A stretch of 64,000 nt of DNA from Pseudomonas entomophila (GCF_018417595.1 NZ_CP070982.1:1885501-1949500); one strand, 5' to 3'. Shown: positions 48,082 to 57,418, counted from the stretch's first letter. A program made the numbers and translations. Notes: generated by a model from the letters alone, not told the origin.

Positions 48082-48111
48082 GGGAGCAACGACTGTCTGG
48101 TCGTTGCTCCC
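48082..48111 (+). terminator. Strong hairpin between ybaB and recR
   Basis: GGGAGCAACGAC (48082-48093) pairs perfectly with GTCGTTGCTCCC (48100-48111) around a 6-nt loop, followed by TTGTT. It looks like a terminator or attenuator that would lower recR relative to ybaB. Confidence 0.6.
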
Positions 48112-48149
48112 TTGTTCATTCCGATTCCTGAATTGGCAGGCCTGCACAC

Positions 48150-48752
48150 ATGAGCTTCAGCCCCCTGATCCGCCAACTGATCGACGCCCTGCGCATCCTG
48201 CCCGGGGTCGGCCAGAAAACCGCCCAGCGCATGGCCCTGCAGCTGCTGGAGCGCGATCGCAGTGGCGGCACGCGCCTGGCCCAGGCCCTGAGCCAGGCCA
48301 TGGAAGGTGTCGGCCACTGCCGCCAGTGCCGCACGCTGACCGAGCAGGAACTGTGCCCGCAGTGCGCCGATCCGCGCCGTGATGACACGCAACTTTGTGT
48401 GGTCGAGGGGCCGGTGGACGTGTATGCGGTGGAGCAGACCGGCTATCGCGGCCGTTACTTCGTGCTCAAGGGGCATCTTTCGCCGTTGGACGGCCTGGGG
48501 CCGGAGGCTATCGGTATTCCGCAACTGATGGCCAGGATCGAAGAGCAGGGCACCTTCAGCGAGGTGATCCTGGCGACCAACCCGACGGTGGAAGGGGAGG
48601 CGACCGCCCACTACATCGCCCAGCTGCTGGCCGAGAAGGGCCTGGCCGCCACGCGTATCGCCCATGGCGTGCCGTTGGGTGGGGAGTTGGAGCTGGTGGA
48701 TGGCGGGACGCTGGCCCATGCGTTTGCCGGGCGCAGGCCGATTTCGTTGTAA
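48150..48752 (+). CDS. recR: Recombination protein RecR
   Basis: A 200-aa protein of the RecFOR pathway that helps load RecA on gapped DNA. Helix-hairpin-helix near the N terminus ([20 protein letters not shown]), a four-cysteine zinc finger ([16 protein letters not shown], about 57-72), and a Toprim domain ([14 protein letters not shown] and [19 protein letters not shown]). Normal length and start. Last gene of the dnaX-ybaB-recR set. Confidence 0.97.
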   Translation: MSFSPLIRQLIDALRILPGVGQKTAQRMALQLLERDRSGGTRLAQALSQAMEGVGHCRQCRTLTEQELCPQCADPRRDDTQLCVVEGPVDVYAVEQTGYRGRYFVLKGHLSPLDGLGPEAIGIPQLMARIEEQGTFSEVILATNPTVEGEATAHYIAQLLAEKGLAATRIAHGVPLGGELELVDGGTLAHAFAGRRPISL

Positions 48753-48845
48753 GACTCAGCGCTTTCAAGGTCTTTGGGTGCGAGGATTATTGGCCGAGTG
48801 AGGGTCACCAAGTGCACGCCGGAACCTTTGCAGCGCCGATAAAAT

Positions 48846-48869
48846 CGAGCGCCGCCCGCGCGGCGCTCG
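48846..48869. repeat. Interspersed GC-rich palindrome (CGAGCGCCGC type), copy 3
   Basis: CGAGCGCCG (48846-48854) pairs with CGGCGCTCG (48861-48869). It lies between the convergent recR and apt genes and has the same flanks (AAATCGAGC left, GGTC right) as the copy at 2091-2114. Confidence 0.75.
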
Positions 48870-48901
48870 GTCAGATAGGCGCTACAACTCTAACGTCGAT
48901 C

Positions 48902-49450
48902 TCAGTATTCGCTGAGGGAGAACTCGGTCAGGCAGAAGGTCGGTACCCCGGCCGCCTGCAGCCGGCGCGAGCCTTCCAGCTCCGGCAGGTCGATGATCGC
49001 CGCCGCTTCGAATACTTTTGCACCGGTGCGGCGCACCAGGTTCGCCGCGGCCAGCAAGGTGCCGCCGGTGGCGATCAGGTCATCGAAAATCAGTACCGAG
49101 TCGCCGTCGCAAAGGCTGTCGGCGTGCACTTCCAGGAAGGCTTCGCCGTACTCGGTCTGGTAACCCTCCGACAGCACATCGGCCGGCAGCTTGCCCTGCT
49201 TGCGGAACAGGATCAGCGGCTTGTTCAGCTGGTGGGCGATGATCGAGCCGATCAGGAAGCCCCGCGCGTCCATGGCGCCGATGTGGGTGAAGTCGGCTTC
49301 GACATAGCGCTCGATGAACTGGTCGGCGACATAGCGCAGCCCGCGCGGCGACTGGAACAACGGGGTGATGTCGCGGAAGATCACGCCCGGCTTGGGGAAG
49401 TCCACTACCGGGCGAATCAGGGCTTTGAGGTCGAAGGTGTCGCTGTGCAT
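48902..49450 (-). CDS. apt: Adenine phosphoribosyltransferase
   Basis: A 182-aa salvage enzyme making AMP from adenine and [23 protein letters not shown] is the family N-terminal motif, [34 protein letters not shown] the substrate region, and [17 protein letters not shown] the PRPP-binding loop. ATG at 49448-49450; an upstream frame extension is not plausible. It is followed on the same strand by nothing close, and anr is encoded upstream with a 52-bp gap. Confidence 0.96.
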   Translation of the reverse strand: MHSDTFDLKALIRPVVDFPKPGVIFRDITPLFQSPRGLRYVADQFIERYVEADFTHIGAMDARGFLIGSIIAHQLNKPLILFRKQGKLPADVLSEGYQTEYGEAFLEVHADSLCDGDSVLIFDDLIATGGTLLAAANLVRRTGAKVFEAAAIIDLPELEGSRRLQAAGVPTFCLTEFSLSEY

Positions 49451-49502
49451 GGGCGGGTATCCTGGAAAAACTCGGCGCCAGTATACCCTGTTCACCGGGC
49501 GA

Positions 49503-50237
49503 TCAGACTTCGAGTGCACCACCGGCCAGCGCGCACAGCTGGATCGGGTCGAGGATGTGCACTTCCTTGCCCTCGGCCTTGAGCAGGCCGTTCTGCTGGA
49601 AGCGGGTGAACACGCGGGACACGGTTTCCACGGCCAGGCCGAGATAGTTGCCGATCTCGTTGCGCGACATGCTCAGGCGGAACTGGTTGGCCGAGTAGCC
49701 ACGGGCGCGGAAGCGTGCGGACAGGTTGACCAGGAAGGTGGCGATGCGCTCGTCGGCGGTCTTTTTCGACAGCAGCAGCATCATCTGCTGGTCGTCGCGG
49801 ATTTCGCGGCTCATGACGCGCATCAGTTGGCGACGCAGCTGTGGCAGCTGCACCGAGAGTTCGTCGAGGCGCTCGAAGGGGATTTCACACACCGAGGTGG
49901 TTTCCTGGGCCTGGGCCGACACCGGGTAGGCCTCGGTGTCCATGCCGGACAGGCCTACCAGTTCGCTGGGCAGGTGGAAACCGGTGATCTGCTCTTCGCC
50001 CGCATCGCTGAGGCTGAAGGTTTTCAGGGCGCCGGAGCGGACCGCATAGACCGAGCCGAAATTGTCACCCTGGCGGAACAGGAACTCGCCTTTCTTCAGC
50101 GGGCGGCCGCGTTTGACGATTTCATCCAGTGCGTCCATGTCTTCCAGGTTCAGGGACAGGGGCAGGCACAGGGGGGCCAGGCTGCAATCCTTGCAGTGGG
50201 CCTGGTTGTGTGGGCGCAGTTTTACTGGCTCGGACAT
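49503..50237 (-). CDS. anr: Anr, oxygen-sensing CRP/FNR-family regulator
   Basis: A 244-aa global regulator of anaerobic and micro-aerobic genes. Cluster ligands are Cys15, Cys18 and Cys24 ([12 protein letters not shown]) plus a central Cys in TTSVCEIPF, binding an oxygen-labile [4Fe-4S]. cNMP-like barrel at about 30-150, dimer helix, then HTH with [28 protein letters not shown]; Glu and Ser-Arg there read TTGAT half-sites. ATG at 50235-50237, preceded by AAGGA; an extended frame upstream is rejected. It controls, by family precedent, hemN and cbb3 genes encoded just upstream, and an Anr box is visible before hemN. Confidence 0.97.
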   Translation of the reverse strand: MSEPVKLRPHNQAHCKDCSLAPLCLPLSLNLEDMDALDEIVKRGRPLKKGEFLFRQGDNFGSVYAVRSGALKTFSLSDAGEEQITGFHLPSELVGLSGMDTEAYPVSAQAQETTSVCEIPFERLDELSVQLPQLRRQLMRVMSREIRDDQQMMLLLSKKTADERIATFLVNLSARFRARGYSANQFRLSMSRNEIGNYLGLAVETVSRVFTRFQQNGLLKAEGKEVHILDPIQLCALAGGALEV

Positions 50238-50424
50238 TTCTTTCGATCCTTGTGGGAAAGCACACATAAGCCGTAAGGATAACCTGCGGCATGGGCTGTA
50301 GGCCAGTGTGCGCATTTTTGGTGCACGCTAGCGGCGGGCCGGAAGGGGTGTTCCGGCACCGTTCAACTGTCCATAGTGTGCCTCGAAAGGCGGGCTGTCC
50401 ATGCGGTGAAACGACTCAATACCC

Positions 50425-51807
50425 TCAGATCACCCGCGAAAAACGCTGGCGATTGTGCAGCGCCAGGTAGCCATCGAAAACCATGCACACCGAGCGTACC
50501 AGCAGGCGTCCCGCCGGCAGAACGCGGATGCCCTTTTTATCCAGGCTGATCAGCCCGTCGCGTTGCATGGTCAGCAGTTCCGGCCACTGATCATTGAAAT
50601 ACCCGCGAAAATCGATGGTGAAGGCCTGTTCGATAGGTTCGAAGTCCAGTTCGAAGTGGCAGATCAACTGCTGGATCACCGCCCGGCGCAGGCGGTCGTC
50701 CTGGTTGCACAGCAGGCCGCGCTGGGTGGCCAGCTGGGCGCTGGAAAGGCTGTCCTGGTAGGTGTTCAGGTCGCTGCTGTTCTGGCAGTAAAGGTCGCCG
50801 ATCTGGCTGATCGCCGAGACGCCCAGGCCGATCAGGTCGCAATGACCGTGGGTGGTGTAGCCCTGGAAGTTGCGTTGCAGGGTGCCTTCTTCCTGGGCGA
50901 TGGCCAGTTCGTCGTCGGGCAGGGCGAAGTGGTCCATGCCGATGTAGCGGTAGCCGGCCGCGGTCAACTGGTCGATGGTGGCGTGGAGCATTTCCAGCTT
51001 GGCGGCCGGTGCCGGCAGGTCGTTGCCGTCGATGCGCCGCTGGGGCATGAAGCGTTCGGGCAGGTGGGCGTAGTTGAATACCGACAGGCGGTCGGGTTGC
51101 AGGCGGATGACCTCCTCAACGGTGCGGGCGAAACCTTCCGGGGTCTGCTTGGGCAGGCCGTAGATCAGGTCCAGGTTGATCGAGCGGAACTGCAGGGTCC
51201 GCGCAGCCTCGATCAGGGTGCGGGTCTGCTCCAGGCTCTGCAGGCGGTTGACCGCGCGCTGCACGGCCGGGTCGAGGTCCTGCACCCCAAGGCTGACACG
51301 GTTGAAGCCCAGCTCGCGGAGCAGGCCCATGGTCGACCAGTCGGCCTCGCGCGGGTCGATCTCGATGCCATAGTCGCCCGAGTCGTCGTCCAGCAGGTTG
51401 AAGTGCTGGCGCAGGGTCGCCATCAGCTGGCGCAGTTCCACATGGCTGAGGAAGGTCGGGGTGCCGCCGCCGAAGTGCAGCTGCTCGACCTGCTGCTTGG
51501 GGTCCAGGTGGCAGGCGATCAGCTGGATTTCCTGCTCCAGGCGTTGCAGGTACGGCGCGGCGCGGGCGCGGTCCTTGGTGATGACCTTGTTGCAGGCGCA
51601 GTAGTAGCAGATGTTGGCGCAGAACGGCACGTGCACGTACAGCGACAGGGGGCGGGTGGCGCGGCGGCTTTCACGCAGGGCGTGGAGCAGGTCGAACGAG
51701 CCCACTTCACCGTGCAGCTGCACGGCGGTCGGATAGGAGGTGTAGCGTGGCCCGGCCAGATCGTAGCGACGAATCAGGTCGGCGTCCCAGCGTAGGTCGT
51801 CGAGCAT
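50425..51807 (-). CDS. hemN: Oxygen-independent coproporphyrinogen III dehydrogenase
   Basis: A 460-aa radical SAM enzyme that makes protoporphyrinogen IX without oxygen for haem synthesis at low oxygen. The cluster motif is Cys63-x3-Cys67-x2-Cys70 (PFCANICYYCACNK), followed by HFGGGTPTFL and IEIDPREADWSTMGLLRELGFNRVSLGVQD. The C-terminal HemN domain is complete. The predicted promoter carries an Anr box centred at -41.5. Haem demand of the neighbouring cbb3 oxidases explains the location. Confidence 0.96.
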   Translation of the reverse strand: MLDDLRWDADLIRRYDLAGPRYTSYPTAVQLHGEVGSFDLLHALRESRRATRPLSLYVHVPFCANICYYCACNKVITKDRARAAPYLQRLEQEIQLIACHLDPKQQVEQLHFGGGTPTFLSHVELRQLMATLRQHFNLLDDDSGDYGIEIDPREADWSTMGLLRELGFNRVSLGVQDLDPAVQRAVNRLQSLEQTRTLIEAARTLQFRSINLDLIYGLPKQTPEGFARTVEEVIRLQPDRLSVFNYAHLPERFMPQRRIDGNDLPAPAAKLEMLHATIDQLTAAGYRYIGMDHFALPDDELAIAQEEGTLQRNFQGYTTHGHCDLIGLGVSAISQIGDLYCQNSSDLNTYQDSLSSAQLATQRGLLCNQDDRLRRAVIQQLICHFELDFEPIEQAFTIDFRGYFNDQWPELLTMQRDGLISLDKKGIRVLPAGRLLVRSVCMVFDGYLALHNRQRFSRVI

Positions 51808-51841
51808 GTGGGTAGTCCCCGGATAGAGCTGCAGTGTCCGG

Positions 51842-51883
51842 AGTCTAGGGGCGGATGTAAGAAGTCGTGTTGATTTGTATCAA
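51842..51883 (-). promoter_or_regulatory. Anr-dependent hemN promoter
   Basis: TTGATTTGTATCAA (51870-51883) matches the FNR/Anr consensus TTGAT-N4-ATCAA at all ten defined bases. On the minus strand a -10 TAGACT (51842-51847) would start RNA near 51835, placing the box centre at about -41.5, the class II activation position. There is no good -35, as expected for an activator-dependent promoter. Confidence 0.85.
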
Positions 51884-51900
51884 GGTGAGTTGGCGACTCC

Positions 51901-51966
51901 ATCGCGGGGCGAGCCCGCTCCCACGCCAGCGCGTGTCAACTCGTGGGAGCGGGCTTGCCCCGCGAT
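51901..51966. repeat. REP pair (GTGGGAGCGGGCTTGCCCC family) reaching the stop codon of the next gene
   Basis: ATCGCGGGGCGAGCCCGCTC from 51901 and GTGGGAGCGGGCTTGCCCC... to 51966 form the pair. Its right edge GCGATCA overlaps the TGA stop (minus strand, 51966-51968) of the membrane protein gene. Confidence 0.85.
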
Positions 51967-52649
51967 CAGTGCCCCATCAACCAGTGTTGATGCGGCCCTG
52001 GCAATGTCCACAGACCAAACAGGATCACGAGCAATCCGCCAGTGACGCGTATGCCGCGCTTGCGCAACAGGGCGCCCACGCGCTCCGCTGCGAGCCCCGT
52101 GGCCAGCAGCACCGGCCAGGTGCCCACGCCGAAGGCCAGCATCAGCGCCGCGCTGCGCAGCGCATCGCCCTGGCTCGCCGCCCACAGCAGGGTGCTGTAC
52201 ACCAGCCCGCAGGGCAGCCAGCCCCACAGGGCGCCGAGCAACAGGGCGCGCGGCAGGCTGGACACCGGCAGCAGCCGCGTGGCGAGCGGCTGCACATGCC
52301 GCCACAGGCCGCGGCCGAGGGCTTCGATGCGGGTCAGGCCGCTCCACCAGCCCGCCAGGTACAGGCCCATGCTGATCAGCAACAGCGCCGCGACGACCCG
52401 CAAGCCGATGGCCAGCGGACTGCTGGCCAGGGCCACGCCGGCCACGCCCAGCAGCAGGCCGGCGCAGGCGTAGCTGAGCACGCGCCCGAGGTTGTAGGCC
52501 AGCAGCAGGCGCAGGCGGCGGCCGCGTTGTTCAGGGGGGATGGCGAGAGTCAGGGCGCCCATCAGGCCGCCGCACATGCCCAGGCAGTGGCCGCCACCCA
52601 ACAGGCCCAGCACCAGTGCCGAACCGAGCAGGGGAATCAGGTCAGGCAC
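51966..52649 (-). CDS. TauE/SafE (DsbD_2)-like membrane protein of the cco cluster
   Basis: A 227-aa inner-membrane protein with about six helices. LLGGGHCLGMCGGLMGAL is the GHCxGMCGG signature of the sulfite-exporter/DsbD_2-like family; GALWGWLPCGLVYSTLLWAASQG is the symmetric second motif with another Cys. Relatives next to cbb3 genes are thought to move copper or reducing power for oxidase assembly; that role is inferred. The GTG start at 52647-52649 overlaps the ccoS 3' end by 8 bp, so it belongs to the ccoGHIS transcript. Confidence 0.82.
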   Translation of the reverse strand: MPDLIPLLGSALVLGLLGGGHCLGMCGGLMGALTLAIPPEQRGRRLRLLLAYNLGRVLSYACAGLLLGVAGVALASSPLAIGLRVVAALLLISMGLYLAGWWSGLTRIEALGRGLWRHVQPLATRLLPVSSLPRALLLGALWGWLPCGLVYSTLLWAASQGDALRSAALMLAFGVGTWPVLLATGLAAERVGALLRKRGIRVTGGLLVILFGLWTLPGPHQHWLMGH

Positions 52650-52854
52650 GCGGGGTGGGGTCCTTGTCTTCGGGCTGCTCCAGCTCCGGTTTGGCGGCCG
52701 CCTGGTGGCGTGGGTCCTGGTCGTCGAACAGGATGCTGTGGGCCGGGCCTTCGAGGTCGTCGTACTGGCCGCTGTCCACCGCCCAGAAGAAGATGTACAC
52801 GGCGACGCCGACCAGCAGCAGGGCGGCGGGGATCATCACATAGAGGGCGGGCAT
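52642..52854 (-). CDS. ccoS: cbb3 oxidase maturation protein CcoS
   Basis: A 70-aa single-pass protein. MPALYVMIPAALLLVGVAVYIFFWAVDSGQYDDLEGPAHSIL is the complete family signature: membrane helix, then the conserved DDLEGPAHSIL segment. The acidic C-terminal tail is variable. CcoS (FixS) is needed for insertion of cofactors into CcoN. It overlaps ccoI by 19 bp upstream and the TauE-like gene by 8 bp downstream, showing tight coupling. Confidence 0.95.
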   Translation of the reverse strand: MPALYVMIPAALLLVGVAVYIFFWAVDSGQYDDLEGPAHSILFDDQDPRHQAAAKPELEQPEDKDPTPRA

Positions 52855-55307
52855 AGGTTGGTCCTTCCGGGCTGGGTCGCCTCGTTCGCGGGCTTGCCCG
52901 CGCCCACGGGCAGGCGGGTCAGGCGCAGGGCATTGAGCACGACGATCAGCGAGCTGACCGACATGCCGACCGCTGCCCAGACCGGGGTGATCCAGCCCAG
53001 GGCGGCGAACGGCAGCATGAGGCCATTGTACAGCGTCGCCCAGAGCAAGTTCTCGACAATGTTGCGGCGGGTGCGGCGGGCCAGGTCAAAGGCCTGCGCC
53101 AGCGCCTGCAGGCGGTTGGACAGCAGCACCGCGTCGGCGCTGGTTTTGGCCAGGTCCGTGGCGCTGCCCATGGCAATGCTGATGTCGGCGGCGGCCAGCA
53201 CCGGCACGTCGTTCACCCCGTCACCCAGCATCAGCACCTTGCGGCCCTCGGTTTGCAGGGCTTTGAGGCGGGCCAGCTTGTCGTCCGGGCGCAGGCCGCC
53301 GACGGCGGTGTCGATGCCCAGCTGGGTGGCAACCTCGTTAACCATTGGCGAGCTGTCGCCGGACAGCAGCAGGGTCTGCCAGCCACGTGCCTTGCAGGTA
53401 GCGACCAAGTCCAGGGCGTCGTCGCGCAGGCGGTCGTCGAGGCCGAACCAGGCCAGCGGGCCGCGACGATCACCCAGCAGCAGCCATTGCCCGCGCGGCT
53501 CGGGCACGGCGGGCACCTCGGCACCACTCAGGGCACAGACGAAGGTGGCCTGGCCGATGCGCAGGCGCTGGCCGTCCATCTCGCCCTCCAGGCCCAGGCC
53601 GGGGACGGCGTTGACGTCTTCGGCGGGCCGGGCGGTTCGGCCGAAGGCACGGGCGATGGGGTGTTCGGAACGGTTTTCCAGGGCGGCGGCCAGCGCCAGG
53701 CACTGGTCGCTGTCCAGTCGCCCCAATGGGCGGATGCTGCGCAGGGCCAGACGGCCTTCGGTGAGGGTGCCGGTCTTGTCGAAGATCACCGTGTCGATCT
53801 GGTTCAGGCCCTCCAGCACATGACCGCGGGTAATCAGCAGGCCAAGCTTGTGCAGGGTGCCGGTGGCGGCGGTGAGGGCGGTGGGGGTGGCCAGCGACAG
53901 GGCGCAAGGGCAGGTGGCAACCAGCATTGCCAGGACGATCCAGAACGCCCGCGAGGGATCCAGCTGCCACCAGGCCAGGCCGATGATCGCCGCAGCCACC
54001 AGGCTGAACAGCAGGAACCACTGCGAGGCGCGGTCGGCGATTTCGGCCAGGCGCGGCTTCTCCAGTTGCGCCCGTTCCAGCAGGCGGACGATGGCCGACA
54101 GGCGCGAGTCCTGGCCCAGGGCCTGGACTTCGACGGTCAGGGTGCTCTCGACGTTGAGCGTGCCACCGGTAACCGTGTCGCCACTTCGCCGCGGCAGGGG
54201 CAGGTATTCGCCAGTGAGCAGCGACTCGTCGACGCTGGAGCGTCCTTCGAGGATGCGGCCATCGGCCGGGATCACCGCGCCGGGCAGCACTTGCACATGG
54301 TCGCCACAGCGTAGCTCGCCCAGCAGGATGCGCTCGGCCTGGCCATCCGAGTCCAGGCGCAGGCACGAGGCGGGCAGCAGGTTGACCAGTTGCGCGGTAG
54401 CCGCTGCCGTGCGTTCGCGGGCGCGGCGCTCCAGGTAGCGGCCGGTGAGCAGGAACAGCGCGAACATGCCCACGGTGTCGAAGTACAGCTCGCCGCTACC
54501 GGTGATCGCCGTCCAGATCCCGGCGCAGAAGGCCAGGCCGATGGCCAGCGATACCGAGACGTCCATGGTCAGGTGGCGGGTGCGCAGGTCGCGGGCGGCG
54601 CCCTTGAAGAACGGCGCGCAGCTGTAGAACACGATGGGGATGGTGAGAAACAGCGCGACCCAGCGCAGGATGGTGTGCAGCTCGGGCGACAGGTCGATGT
54701 TGAATTCCGGCCAGGTGGCCATGGTCGCCATCATCGCCTGGAACCACAGCAGCCCGGCCACGCCGAGGCGGCGCAGGGCGCTGCGGTTTTCCCGGGCCAG
54801 TTGCTCGGCGGCCTGGTCGGGCTGGTAGGGGTGGGCGGCATAGCCGATCTGGCGCAGTTCGGCGAGCAGTTTCGACAACGGCAACTGGTTGTCGGCCCAG
54901 GTGACCAGCAGGCGGTGGTTGGACAGGTTCAGGCGCGCCTCGGCAACGCCGGGCAAGTTGCGCAGGTGTTTCTCGATCAGCCAGCCGCAGGCGGCGCAGC
55001 TGATGCCCTCGACCATCAGGGTGGTTTCGGCCAGTTCGCCCTCATGGCGCACGAATGACTGCTGCACATCGCTGCGGTCGTACAGCGCCAGTTCGTCCTG
55101 CAACTGACGGGGCAGGGCTTCGGGGTTGGCGCTGGTGTCGCTGCGGTGCTGGTAGTAGTGCTCCAGGCCCCCGGCAACGATGGACTCGGCCACCGCCTGG
55201 CAGCCAGGGCAGCAGAACGGCCGGGGCTCGCCGAGGACCACGGCGGTGAAGCGGCTGCCGGCGGGGACGGGCAGGGCGCAGTGGTAGCAGGGGGTGGGTT
55301 GGGTCAT
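52836..55307 (-). CDS. ccoI: Copper-translocating P1B-type ATPase for cbb3 assembly
   Basis: An 823-aa copper-exporting ATPase (CopA2/FixI type) that supplies periplasmic copper for cbb3. N-terminal cysteine-rich region (CYHCALPV, CPGCQAVAES), then HMA domain with GISCAACGWLIEKHL. Eight helices; the metal motif CPC is in VATCPCALSLATP. Phosphorylation site DKTGTLTEG, HP motif SEHPIARAF, and GDGVNDVPVLAAADIS. ATG at 55305-55307 is chosen because GAAGAG stands six bases before it; ATG 55313 would have no spacing. Sequence after the last helix is short. Confidence 0.95.
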   Translation of the reverse strand: MTQPTPCYHCALPVPAGSRFTAVVLGEPRPFCCPGCQAVAESIVAGGLEHYYQHRSDTSANPEALPRQLQDELALYDRSDVQQSFVRHEGELAETTLMVEGISCAACGWLIEKHLRNLPGVAEARLNLSNHRLLVTWADNQLPLSKLLAELRQIGYAAHPYQPDQAAEQLARENRSALRRLGVAGLLWFQAMMATMATWPEFNIDLSPELHTILRWVALFLTIPIVFYSCAPFFKGAARDLRTRHLTMDVSVSLAIGLAFCAGIWTAITGSGELYFDTVGMFALFLLTGRYLERRARERTAAATAQLVNLLPASCLRLDSDGQAERILLGELRCGDHVQVLPGAVIPADGRILEGRSSVDESLLTGEYLPLPRRSGDTVTGGTLNVESTLTVEVQALGQDSRLSAIVRLLERAQLEKPRLAEIADRASQWFLLFSLVAAAIIGLAWWQLDPSRAFWIVLAMLVATCPCALSLATPTALTAATGTLHKLGLLITRGHVLEGLNQIDTVIFDKTGTLTEGRLALRSIRPLGRLDSDQCLALAAALENRSEHPIARAFGRTARPAEDVNAVPGLGLEGEMDGQRLRIGQATFVCALSGAEVPAVPEPRGQWLLLGDRRGPLAWFGLDDRLRDDALDLVATCKARGWQTLLLSGDSSPMVNEVATQLGIDTAVGGLRPDDKLARLKALQTEGRKVLMLGDGVNDVPVLAAADISIAMGSATDLAKTSADAVLLSNRLQALAQAFDLARRTRRNIVENLLWATLYNGLMLPFAALGWITPVWAAVGMSVSSLIVVLNALRLTRLPVGAGKPANEATQPGRTNLCPPSM

Positions 55308-55335
55308 CGACATCTCTTCTGGCTGGCGCGGGCCT

Positions 55336-55420
55336 TGTAGGAGCGGCTTCAGCCGCGATCACCCGCAAGGCGGGGGCACATACCGCGTAGCCTGCATCGC
55401 GGCTGAAGCCGCTCCTACAG
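55336..55420. repeat. REP pair (GTAGGAGCGGCTTCAGCC family) inside the ccoGHIS operon
   Basis: TGTAGGAGCGGCTTCAGCCG at 55336 and its inverted copy ending GCTCCTACAG at 55420 lie between ccoH and ccoI, splitting an otherwise tightly packed operon by 152 bp. Confidence 0.85.
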
Positions 55421-55459
55421 AAGGTTCAATGCTGGCGAGGTAGCCCCGCCAACAGGGCA

Positions 55460-55987
55460 TTACTGACGTTCGGCACCTTGCAGCGCTTCATCCCCCAGTT
55501 GCAAGGTCACGCCATGCTCGACCTTCTCCTCCTCGAACAACCGCCACACGTGATCGTCCTGGCTGCCCAGCAGCTCGACGAAGCGCCGCCCCTCGACCTT
55601 GTCGACCAGCTGGCCGACATAACGCCCAGGCTCGCTGCGCGCCAACTGGATCTTGCGGTCCTTGTCCGGCTGGGTCGGCGAGATCAGGTTCAGTTCCAGG
55701 GCCTGCGGATTGCTGTTGCCGGTCAGGCGCACCTCGACTTCGCCGGTCAGTTCGTCCAGGTGCACACTGGCCTTGAGGTTGAGGGTCTGGGCCAGCAGCT
55801 CGCGGTCCAGCGAGCGGTTGATGCCCTTGCCGGCCTCGTAGTAGTTGTCGTTGACCAGGTTGTCCGGGTTGCGCACGGCGATGCTGACCATGGTCAGGCT
55901 CAGGCACACCGAGGTGGCCAGGATACCGATGATGATCCAGGGCCAGAGGTGCTTGTACCAGGGGCTGGCGGCGGTGGCGGCAGGCAT
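55460..55987 (-). CDS. ccoH: cbb3 assembly protein CcoH (FixH)
   Basis: A 175-aa single-pass membrane protein: short cytoplasmic N terminus, one helix (about 16-36, WIIIGILATSVCLSLTMVSIA), then a periplasmic domain with the FixH segment NPDNLVNDNYYEAGKGINRSLDRE. It acts in cbb3 assembly with CcoI and stays associated with the complex in some species. It starts 15 bases after the ccoG stop. Confidence 0.94.
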   Translation of the reverse strand: MPAATAASPWYKHLWPWIIIGILATSVCLSLTMVSIAVRNPDNLVNDNYYEAGKGINRSLDRELLAQTLNLKASVHLDELTGEVEVRLTGNSNPQALELNLISPTQPDKDRKIQLARSEPGRYVGQLVDKVEGRRFVELLGSQDDHVWRLFEEEKVEHGVTLQLGDEALQGAERQ

Positions 55988-56002
55988 TGTTCGTCTTCTC
56001 TC

Positions 56003-57418
56003 TCAGCGGATCTGTGGGCCGATGAAACGGCTCTTGGCTTCAACCTGGCTGGCGCTGTCGTCGGCGTCCTTGAGGATGAAGGTGATTTCGTTGGTGGTCG
56101 AGGGCAGCTTTTCCGGGGCGACCGACAGCTGCACCGGCAAGTTGACGATGTCGCCGGCAGCGACACGGATCTCGCGATGGCCTTCGAGCTGCAGGTCGGG
56201 CAGGCCGGCGGCGTCGAGCACGTAGACGTGGTCGCGCTGGTCCTTGTTCATCACTTTCAGGCTATAGACGTTCTCGATCCGCCCTTGCGCGTTCTCGCGA
56301 TACAGCACGCGGTCCTTGGCCACGTCGAAGCCCACCAGCGAGCGGGTGGCGAAGGCGGTGGCCAGGGCGCCGATCATCACCAGCAGCACCAGGGCGTAGC
56401 CGATCAGGCGCGGGCGCAGCATGTGGGTTTTCTGCCCGGACAGGTTGTGCTCGGTGGTGTAGCTGATCAACCCCTTGGGGTAGTTCATCTTGTCCATGAT
56501 GCTGTCGCAGGCGTCGATACAGGCGGCGCAGCCGATGCACTCGATCTGCAGGCCGTCGCGGATGTCGATGCCGGTGGGGCAGACCTGCACGCACATGGTG
56601 CAGTCGATGCAGTCGCCCAGGCCCTTGGCCTTGTAGTCGATGTCTTTCTTGCGCGGGCCGCGGGTTTCGCCACGGCGTGGGTCGTAGGAGACGATCAAGG
56701 TGTCCTTGTCGAACATCACGCTCTGGAAGCGCGCATACGGGCACATGTAGATGCACACCTGCTCGCGCAGCCAGCCGGCGTTGCCGTAGGTGGCCAGGGT
56801 GAAGAAACCGACCCAGAAATAGGCCCAGCCGTCGGCCTGCCCGATGAAGAACTCGATGGCCAGCTCACGGATCGGCGAGAAATAGCCGACGAAGGTCATG
56901 CCGGTGACGAAACCGATCAACAGCCACAGGCTGTGCTTGGCCAGCTTGCGCAGGAACTTGTTCGCGCTCATGGGCGCCTTGTCCAGCTTCATGCGCTGGT
57001 TGCGGTCACCCTCGGTGACTTTCTCGCACCACATGAACACCCAGGTCCACACGCTCTGCGGGCAGGTGTAGCCGCACCAGACCCGGCCGGCGTACACGGT
57101 GATGAAGAACAGGCCGAAGGCGGCGACGATCAGGATGCCCGAAAGCAGGATGAAGTCCTGGGGCCAGATGGTGGCGCCGAAGATGTAGAACTTGCGCTCG
57201 GGCAGGTTCCACCAGACGGCCTGGTGGCCGCCCCAGTTCAGCCAGACGGTGCCGAAGTACAGCAGGAACAGCACCGCGCCGCCGACCATCCGCAGCCTGC
57301 GGAAGATGCCGGTGAAGGCGCGGGTGTAGATTTTTTCACGCGAGGCGTAGAGGTCGACGGAATCCTTTCCCTTGTTGGCAGGCGGGGTGACGTCATGTAC
57401 CGGAATTTGCTTGCTCAT
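56003..57418 (-). CDS. ccoG: CcoG (FixG), ferredoxin-like membrane protein, cupric reductase of cbb3 assembly
   Basis: A 471-aa polytopic protein. It has about five helices, a periplasmic WCGYTCPQSVWTWVF Cys pair, and two ferredoxin clusters: CIDCTMCVQVCPTG and CIGCAACIDACDS. A C-terminal periplasmic Ig-like domain (about 360-471) follows the last helix. Homologues reduce Cu(II) to Cu(I) before delivery to the oxidase. Start: ATG at 57416-57418; an immediately upstream ATG (57421) is possible. The gap before it (57419-57708) has a REP pair and a weak Anr-like box, so ccoGHIS likely has its own promoter. Confidence 0.95.
   Translation of the reverse strand: MSKQIPVHDVTPPANKGKDSVDLYASREKIYTRAFTGIFRRLRMVGGAVLFLLYFGTVWLNWGGHQAVWWNLPERKFYIFGATIWPQDFILLSGILIVAAFGLFFITVYAGRVWCGYTCPQSVWTWVFMWCEKVTEGDRNQRMKLDKAPMSANKFLRKLAKHSLWLLIGFVTGMTFVGYFSPIRELAIEFFIGQADGWAYFWVGFFTLATYGNAGWLREQVCIYMCPYARFQSVMFDKDTLIVSYDPRRGETRGPRKKDIDYKAKGLGDCIDCTMCVQVCPTGIDIRDGLQIECIGCAACIDACDSIMDKMNYPKGLISYTTEHNLSGQKTHMLRPRLIGYALVLLVMIGALATAFATRSLVGFDVAKDRVLYRENAQGRIENVYSLKVMNKDQRDHVYVLDAAGLPDLQLEGHREIRVAAGDIVNLPVQLSVAPEKLPSTTNEITFILKDADDSASQVEAKSRFIGPQIR

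Noticed and set aside
49451..49522. Longer N terminus of apt
   Set aside because: The extension has no ribosome binding site, lies over the anr end, and is not part of the normal 182-aa enzyme.
50238..50315. Longer N terminus of anr
   Set aside because: The known Anr N terminus ([15 protein letters not shown]) starts at 50237 with a Shine-Dalgarno; the upstream frame is promoter DNA.
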